A program made the position numbers and the translations under genes. The notes beneath the pieces were generated by a model, which made no database searches, was not told where the DNA came from, and saw only the letters and a program-made list of their open reading frames with translations. From Siphonodentalium dalli (lineage: Eukaryota > Mollusca > Scaphopoda > Gadilida > Siphonodentaliidae), in assembly GCA_032622095.1 (NCBI GenBank), contig CP136063.1, forward strand, positions 150,091,379-150,155,378: a DNA stretch of 64,000 nucleotides, written 5' to 3'. Positions 1 through 64,000 of this stretch are shown in pieces (positions within the stretch are counted from its first letter, which is position 1; each line of letters starts with the position of its first letter).

Positions 1-320
1 TTGAAGAAAACTGATTTTCCTCAAAAGTTTCCTAAAAATGACCTCACGTGTACAAATCTGAACCCCACTCACCAAAGGACCCTCCATACCAAAAGCTAAA
101 TACGCCTGATGGTTTTTGAAGAATTACTATGGAGGGAAAGAGTTATGGCCCTGGCTTCTCACCTATATGACCTGATGAACTCATTTGAACAAATCTGAAT
201 GTGAGTCAAAATATATAAACCCATTCGGTCTTTAATATGTATGTGGAGAAGAACAAAATTGATGGACGGATGGAGACATCCCAACAGAGGGATGGATGGG
301 AGGACATACTGACAGACAAA
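1..320 (+). repeat. Repeat family A, copy 1 (partial)
   Basis: Matches the other family A copies in order: 'aaatctgaaccccactcacc', 'gaccctccataccaaa', 'gaattactatggaggg', 'agagttatggccctgg', 'tgaatgtgagtca', then a degenerate GATGGACGGATGG tail. It lacks the final 'agctccaccggagac' block. I cannot place the family in a named class. Confidence 0.8.
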
Positions 321-422
321 TTCAATCCAATATACCACCCCCCCCCCAAGTTTTCTTTGCAAATCAGGGTATAATGAGTACAGCCGGATAGGTGGTGGTT
401 AAGAATATAATAGTGGAACAGC

Positions 423-855
423 CAAGCCTGAATATAGTGTCTGACTTTTGCAGAATGAGGTCACTAAAGGGTGAATTTAGTGTTGCAATCGTGCAAGGTG
501 GGCTAGCATCACCAAATTCACCCTCTGGGGACCTCATTATGCTTAGGCCTCAACTGCTATGGGAGACATAGGAACAGATTGAAGTTGTCCAGTTAATTGG
601 TGATGTGCACCCATTGGGCACTTCAATTATCAATTTTATCTTCAGCAAATTAGGGGATATAGAAACTGAACAGAAGGGAAAAAGTAAGTAGAAATGTCAA
701 TTAAAGACCCTGTATACTTCCCAGAAGATGAGGCCTAAGCAGAATGAGGTCCCTGGAGAGTGTATTTGGTGATGCTAGCCTACTGTGCAGAGTAGCATAA
801 CTAAATTCACCCTCTGGGGACCTCATTCTGCAAATGTCAGACATACAGCATTTTG
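423..855. mobile_element. Palindromic hAT-type MITE (family D), long form, degenerate right end
   Basis: Two nested inverted repeats built from 'agaatgaggtccc.agaggg' and its complement surround a central spacer that starts 'aggcctcaactgctatggga' and ends 'cccagaagatgaggcct'. The left end CAAGCCTGAATATAGTG is the family terminus. The right end decays after 'tgcaaatgtcagacata', and no target duplication is visible here, unlike the copies at 12807, 31867 and 48633. Confidence 0.8.
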
Positions 856-1029
856 TTTTGATATGATGTTAATGATACACACAGGGCATGAATGTTTACA
901 CCTACCTGTCAGCCAGCTAGATAACATCTGAATTGATGACTGTGTTATTAACTCTTTCTGTCTGGGGCTAATACCATACTCTATGGATGTTACAATGGTG
1001 TCAGTTTTTCTAATTAATTTTTTCTTGAC

Positions 1030-1745
1030 TGCAGGGGCGGCGCAGATTGGGGGGGGGGGGGTAGTGGGGACAGGGGTGTGGAGGGGTGAGGTCGGGAAGG
1101 GGTGGAATGGGGTGTTTTGTGTCTAAAAAAATACAAAAAATCAGGGGTTAAAATGAAAAAAATATTTTTGTATTGTTCATTTTGAATTTAGATTTTTTTT
1201 TTAATTGAGCAAGGATTTAAATTTAAAAAATTAAAAAAAAATCAAATCTGAACCCCAGTCACACAAGGACCCACCATACAAAATATTAGCTAAATCGGCC
1301 TAATGAATCTGGAGAAGAAGTCGTTCTAATAATTACTAGGGAGAATAGAGTTATGTCCCTGATTCTACCCCTATTTGACCCAGTGACCCCATTTGAACAA
1401 ATCTGACCCCCAGTCACACAATGACCTTCCATACCAAATATAAGCTAAATAGGCCTGACAGTTCTTGAAAAGAAGTTGTTTTAAGAATTACTATGGTGGG
1501 AAAGAGTTATGGCCCTAGCTTCGCAACTATTTGACTCGGTGACCTTATTTTAACAAATATGAGTCTGAGTCAACCAGGGAACATCCACACCAAATATGAA
1601 CCCATTTGGCCTTAGGATACTGGAGAAGAAGATGATTCTTGACGGACGGACAGACAGACGGACGGAGCGACAGACGGACGGACGAGGAGTGATGACTACA
1701 GCTCCACCGGAGACTTTGTCTCAGGTGAGATAAAAATGTTTGCTT
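1030..1745 (+). repeat. Repeat family A, copy 2, with G-rich head
   Basis: Begins with a G-rich stretch, then A/T-rich sequence, then the family A blocks twice ('aaatctgaaccccagtcaca' and 'aatatgagtctgagtca'), an (ACGG)n stretch at about 1645-1685 and the conserved end 'gatgactacagctccaccgg'. It stops within a few bases of the FAK donor at 1747. Confidence 0.8.
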
Positions 1746-1746
1746 A

Positions 1747-58884
<57,138 letters not shown>

Positions 58885-59325
58885 CTGAAATATTAAAGAT
58901 AAGTGAGATAATTACCTTCATTTCTGCTACATTTTATTACATTTGAACAAACCAAAGCAAATGTTAAATGATAAACTTGTTATTGTCTTGAAAATAGGCA
59001 GTTCTTGAAGTACTTTTGAGTAAATTGAGTCTATAAAGTATCTTCCTCACTAACATTTGCAGTATAAATTGAGGATATTTATGGGCCAGATGCATGGTTT
59101 ACATAATTCCAGGCAAAAATTGCAAGAAATTTTCAACAAAGATTTCACTGGCGGAAAATTTTGAATTTCACATATTTCACATATCTTCATTGTATATAGG
59201 ATCTTAACAAGTATTAAGAGTAGACCAAAACAATTCATTTTAACAGATTTAACAGGTTGAAAATATCATTTTCTTTTTTGTCCCTTTAAGTACCAATATT
59301 GTCCCTTTAAGTACCAATAACTGCT
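58885..59325. other. FAK intron upstream of the first exon seen, nothing recognised
   Basis: AT-rich, with the acceptor tract of the F1 exon at its left edge. No further FAK exon is recognised to its right. Confidence 0.55.
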
Positions 59326-59329
59326 AGAA

Positions 59330-60528
59330 TTTATATATATATTTTGAGACTTCCGTATATATATATGTGTGTATATATGTGTGTGGGTACTTCATAGAAT
59401 CGAAAACGACTGGTTGGATCGAGCTCAAACTTCGTATATAAGGGTAAAAACCCACGGGGATCGTCCATGTCGCATTTTGGACAAGCTCTGAGCACTCATT
59501 CTCCACTCCCAATCAATAAAATCACTGCAAACACGATGGGGTTAATAGCGTTGATAGTTAAAGAGCGTTTGTATATGACGCGTCGCTATAAAAGAGCGTT
59601 TGTTTACAATTCAGCGCAACGTTATCGCTCGAAATTTAGCATCGAAAAAATTTATTATGCAGAGAGATATACGGGAACAATACTTTTGAGTGCTTTCCTA
59701 TGCGGAGAGATTTTATTGGAAGTCATAATACTTTTACAATTGGATCAGACGCAGTTCATTTACAATTCTTTGTGAATAGCAACACTGCCATTCGTTCGAG
59801 TTGCTTTAGATCAAACAATATTCTCTGTCGCACTCATATTTCGTCATTTACGAATCCACTGTAATCGACCTATTTTTAGAACGCAACACATGATACCAAA
59901 CAAAATTACGTCGCGTTGGTGATGGCGTTCACGACGGGATTAATTGACTGTCCGCTCTTTGCGGGGACTATTGACCATCTCGTAAGGGTGGACAACCTGT
60001 CAGGGGCTGCTCAATGGCCACGGGCAGGTTAAAAAAAATCATACCTCTTTTAGGGACGGTATCATAATTTCTCTCGATTAAAAAGTCTGTCGTTCCTAGG
60101 AACGGGGAAGTTTTTCATCGTCTGGGTCTGGGCGTGTATAGAGATGAGCATGTTGTGTGATTCTTACGTACTTGGGGCTTCCTAAGAACGTGGATTGGGT
60201 AAGTTTTTCTGCCCTAGGTGATCTTCACCTTGAAACGGGTACCCACAAATGATATATATTGATTGAGCTCAAACTTGCTACCTACGGGAAGTGTCGTGGA
60301 CTGGTTAAATTGTGACCCCGACCTGACATAAAATATTGAAAAACCAAAAATTAAATTAAATTAATTCAAAAATTCAGTAAATTAAAAATGCACATTTGAC
60401 TCATGTTATAAACAAAAAATTAATATTAACTCATTGAGAAAAAAAATTTAAATTAAAAAATTAATTCAAAATTTTTAAAATTGTCATGTTTCTGACCAAC
60501 CACGCCAGTGGCGGGCTAACCTGCTAGT
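59330..60528 (+). mobile_element. Probable non-autonomous Helitron
   Basis: The right end reads CCACGCCAGTGGCGGGCTAA then CCTGCTAGT: a short hairpin followed by CTAGT, the classic Helitron 3' end (CTRR before T). The left part begins with (AT)n, 'gagacttccgtatat' and 'cgaaaacgactgg', often seen at such ends. 'gatcgagctcaaacttc' at 59418 and 'gattgagctcaaacttg' at 60263 are direct repeats. The 5' terminus cannot be fixed. No Rep/helicase gene; the 102-codon ORF at 59467 is unidentified. Confidence 0.55.
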
Positions 60529-61250
60529 ATATAATAATTTCACACAGCAATCCAATCACCAAATAGCTTATTGCCATGGTTCTTGCTCTTTGTGTCATAA
60601 TGTTTAGTAATTTTTAATTGTATGATATAACATCATACCCCATATATCACAATGAAGAAGAAAGGAGCCAACATTATTTCTGCCCAATGACAAACAATTT
60701 TGATATGCAGACTGGTCCACTCAAGCAGGGAGCAATCGACTGGAACTTGACCACAGTCTTAAGAGAAAAAGAGATATCTAGTCAGCTGGGGATTTGGCCA
60801 TGGACATATGACCTAAAACTCATCTCAGCCCAATTTTGCATTGATCAGCTGGCATGACATGAAAATTCTCAAATATAGAAAATTATTGGGTGGTTGTCAT
60901 TCTAAATGAAAATAATTATGAAATTTCTTGAATCTAAAATTTATTAGGTTTTCTCCAATTTTCAGATATGTTATCATGGATATATAAACTGCACTGAAAA
61001 AAAACTGAAAAACTGAACAAGTAATATTTTACAGAAGTTCTTGGTACATAAAACAAAGAAATTTTGACTATTTTTGCAAGCCATAAAAGTAAAATAAATC
61101 GGGTTAAAATTTCCATTGAAGTTGGTGGATCTTGAATATAGTGTCACAGTAATTGCTTGTACCAAATTTAAACAAGTGCATCATCCAGAGTGTCCCCCAC
61201 CAAGGTGGCTTTCTGCTGAGGTCTATTCATTTTCTAATGTGGCTTAATTT
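60529..61250. other. Intron or upstream region, nothing recognised
   Basis: AT-rich. The 79-codon ORF at 60618 has no known domain. Confidence 0.5.
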
Positions 61251-61259
61251 GAAATATGT

Positions 61260-61560
61260 TTTAAACTGGCATGTACAGTACTAATACCAAAAATTATTGA
61301 AATTGGTTCATATTTTGGTTTGAGTTATCAAGCCGAACAGACAAAAATTGAGAAATATTGCCAAACTAAGGTCGATAACTCAGACAAAATAAAAATACAA
61401 ACAATATCATTGAGCACTCTTTTGAAAGCACTCGTGATGGCAAACTTCCATTCAAATTTCAAACTACAAAATTTCATTCAGATCCAATAACTCATGGCTG
61501 AGATATATCTGTACACCGACAAAAAGAAATGATTTCCAGATAAACAAAGGGTAACCCTAA
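61260..61560 (+). repeat. Family C remnant and related diverged unit
   Basis: 'accaaaaattattgaaattg' and 'gttcatattttggtttgagtt' correspond to one 161-bp unit of family C at 30244. The following 200 bp have 'gagcactcttttgaaagca' and 'catttgaaagcagtcataat', a weak direct pair. Confidence 0.55.
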
Positions 61561-61647
61561 AATGGAAACGTGAACGTCATTTACCCCTCATTTGAAAGCA
61601 GTCATAATGTCGAACATACATACCAAATTTCAGTTAGATCCTATAAC

Positions 61648-61672
61648 CATTATTATTATTATTATTATTATA
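61648..61672. repeat. (ATT)n microsatellite
   Basis: Eight or so uninterrupted ATT units. Confidence 0.9.
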
Positions 61673-61919
61673 AAAAATACATTTCAAATGCTTTCCACAA
61701 TCAATTAGTTCCAATGCGCGTACAAAATAGAAACATCCTATACACAAACAACAAAATATCATTTTGTCCTTGCAGCCTGCTAGGCGCTATTAAAGATGTA
61801 ACAATATTGTAGTATGTACAAAATAGAGAAATCCTACACAAAAACATATTTATTTGATTGATTAATATTTATTTATTCATTGATTGAGATATATGCGAGG
61901 ATGGACAAAAAAAACCCAC

Positions 61920-62345
61920 ATTTCCAGATAAACAAGACAGGTGCTGGCAGCCATGTTTTCTTTAAAATTTTGGGGAAAGAATTGCGAGCTCGAGAGGCCA
62001 CCCCAAAGATCCAAATGAAGTTTGGTGATGATCGGATGAGGGTTGCGGTCGGTAGGGTGTGCAGAAGGTTTTAGTCATGAAAAGAGTAAAATCCATTTTA
62101 ACCCTAAGTCCCATTACTCAATGAGGGCTCATGAAAAATAAATGGAACAATCTCGCCGCTTGTAAATATACTCTTTCCGCCATGTTGGTTATCAACACAA
62201 TGAAGATTATTAAAATTGGAGAGACAATGACCAAGATAATGAGCTTAAAGTTGTAATGGACTCATGGACGGACAGATGGTCTCATGGAGCCCATTACTAT
62301 ATCCCTTGCCTAACTTCGTTTATGGGGAATAAAAAGAAATTTTAG
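61920..62345 (+). repeat. Repeat family H, partial copy with GGACGG tail
   Basis: 'ggcagccatgttttc', 'aagtttggtgatgatcggat', 'ggtcggtagggtgtgc' and 'ttagtcatgaaaagagtaaa' match the array at 16490. A tail with 'atggacggacag' and 'cttcgtttatggggaataaa' follows, resembling the ends of families B and C. Confidence 0.65.
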
Positions 62346-62407
62346 ACAGATTTGAGAAAAATAATACTGAAATATCAGGATTTTTTTGCAAAACGTGAAT
62401 ATGACCT

Positions 62408-62810
62408 TTAACCTTTCCATGACTGGAGCTTCTTGAAATTTTGTGAAAACCCGGTGCCAATACATTTGGTTATATATGAGAGGCTCCTATAGGGAGCCTC
62501 ACATATATATTGTGTATGCTTTATTCTCTCATCCAAGTAAATACATTACATAAAAAATTACATAAAGGATATTGAGATATTAACTAGAAGTATATATACA
62601 ATAGACATAATATAGCAATATATATAATAGATATGTACATATGGTTCCGGGTCGATGGCTTGTTTAAATTCGATGAGTATAATGAGTATAAGTGAATGCA
62701 TTGGCCTAACAATAAACCTTGACCTTCTAAGCAAGTGCGTTCTCTTATATTTGCACTGGCACAGGATCTTTAATGCTGCACCAGTGCAGCTCCCGTCATT
62801 AAAGGGTTAA
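62408..62810. mobile_element. piggyBac-type MITE (family E) with a 180-bp insert
   Basis: Starts TTAACCTTTCCATGACTGGA and ends CGTCATTAAAGGGTTAA. The stretch from about 62508 to 62690, AT-rich and ending 'gagtataatgagtata', interrupts the family E text between 'gcctcacatatata' and 'gaatgcattggcctaac'. Confidence 0.7.
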
Positions 62811-63835
62811 TATGCACTTGGTCCTGGAAAGTGCTTTAAAATGCTGTATGATTATCAAAATGTTGCCCTTTCAGCATTTATGCCACTACTTGTGACTAAA
62901 AAGTGCCAATTTCTGGACACTGTGCCCTTGCTCTAAGTTACTTCTGGCACACCTGTTGATTTGATCAAGTTGATTGATATGCTATGAATGAATGTTCATA
63001 TGATATGATTTTCATAAATAAATTCAAAAAAGTGGCACATATCTTAAATATCATCTAGTGTCATAAGATAGGGACAGCAATTTAAAATGGTGTTGAACAA
63101 ATATAAAGGCTATTAAAATAAGCACCTATGTTTTCAGGCAGTTATATAATGGAAAGTTTGGATGATGGAGGGACAGGCTCTTTAATATTATTTTTTCTAA
63201 GAATTCTAGAAAGTAATACAATAGATATATGGATAATTTTATAAAATATAATTCTATCTATATATTCTATAAAATATCTCGAGCAATACATAAAATCTTC
63301 CAATTCTTTTTACCTCATTGTTTTTTTTAAGTTACAACATTTTCAACACAAATCTATTTAGTTTTCTAAGTATGTAGTAATTGGAGTTTGAGTTTTGAAC
63401 TCTTTGGAAATGATATGATAAATTTGCGAATATAAACATTTGATGAGGCCATCATTGGGTAATGAGGGAATAGCCTGAGGACACAGCATTTCTATTTATA
63501 TGGCCTAAATAACTGCTGTAATATAATCAGGCAGCAACAAAAACAGATATGTGACCTTCTAATGAAATTGAATATAGTATTGTCAAGGATTTGCTTTACA
63601 TTTTGAAGAAAGAGCAGTCAGCTGTACCTAAATACGACTGTTTAAATTGCATTTCAAAAAGATGCAGATATGTAACTGTAGTTATCCTAAAACCAATAAA
63701 ACTAAAATTTCTAGGAAAAAATTGCCATAACTCTAAAATCTATGGACAAATCCTGATTTGATTTGAAATAAAAACACACAATTCACAGGACTCTACTAAA
63801 CTGCACCATTAACTATATACTATTCTAAACTAAAT
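62811..63835. other. AT-rich stretch, nothing recognised
   Basis: About 1 kb without repeat ends, exons or RNA genes that I can support. Confidence 0.55.
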
Positions 63836-64000
63836 GGATTCTCCCACTCAGTCATGAAAGAATACATTGGAAAAGTCTATTATTCATCTAGAGGGATGTT
63901 CAAATAATAAGAGCAGACGACATATAGATGAAATGCTAAAACAAGGGCAGAAGTATTCATATTCTTTGGTGGGTAATGTTCAGTTAATAAGTTCAGCAAA
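63836..64000 (-). mobile_element. piggyBac-type MITE (family F), cut by the window end
   Basis: 'ggattctcccactca', 'tctattattcatctagaggg' and 'ggtgggtaatgttcagttaa' are the complement of the family F copy at 3428. The element runs off the right edge. Confidence 0.7.

Noticed and set aside
59000-64000. Search for the first FERM exons of FAK
   Set aside because: No segment matching the N-terminal FERM sequence with splice sites was found; they are probably beyond the window.

Overview
This is a single-locus stretch of an AT-rich, intron-rich metazoan nuclear genome. The window holds 14 spliced exons of a conserved animal tyrosine kinase, introns of 0.3 to 15 kb, and many interspersed repeats. 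The repeat style (A/T-rich units ending in (ACGG)n and 'GTATACCCCCC' tails) and FAK divergence from vertebrates suggest a marine invertebrate, perhaps a mollusc or another lophotrochozoan. The sequence alone does not settle the taxon.

Host gene. Nearly the whole window is one gene on the minus strand, a focal adhesion kinase (PTK2/FAK). From right to left the exons encode the FERM domain (58884 down to 32841), the FERM-kinase linker with a Src-binding YAEI site (32204 to 13394), and the kinase N-lobe up to the start of the catalytic HRD motif (8295 to 1748). I placed splice sites by eye. All 13 internal junctions keep the reading frame, including a 31-bp microexon. The 5' end (start of FERM) and the 3' end (rest of kinase, FAT domain) lie outside the window. 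About 446 residues are encoded here.

Introns as a transposon archive. At least four elements with 8-bp target duplications (hAT type) are visible: 17496-22420, 23010-24360, 25906-26640 and 55058-55785. A palindromic MITE family with the same duplication length has six copies. A 3.8-kb Harbinger-type element (TAA duplication) sits inside the first hAT element. Two MITE families begin TTAACCC and end GGGTTAA (piggyBac type). There is a 6.3-kb element with 41-bp inverted ends, a likely Helitron, several unnamed repeat families, and minisatellites.

The largest insertion is 33881-47843, about 14 kb. It cuts a piggyBac-type MITE cleanly in two, with the halves flanking it and a TTA on both sides. 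It carries a plus-strand hAT-superfamily transposase-like gene (43746-46305, broken by one frame change), a 72-bp coding minisatellite, a 1.16-kb element with subterminal palindromes, tandem duplications, and several small ORFs with signal-peptide-like starts that I cannot identify. No RNA genes or CRISPR arrays were seen.
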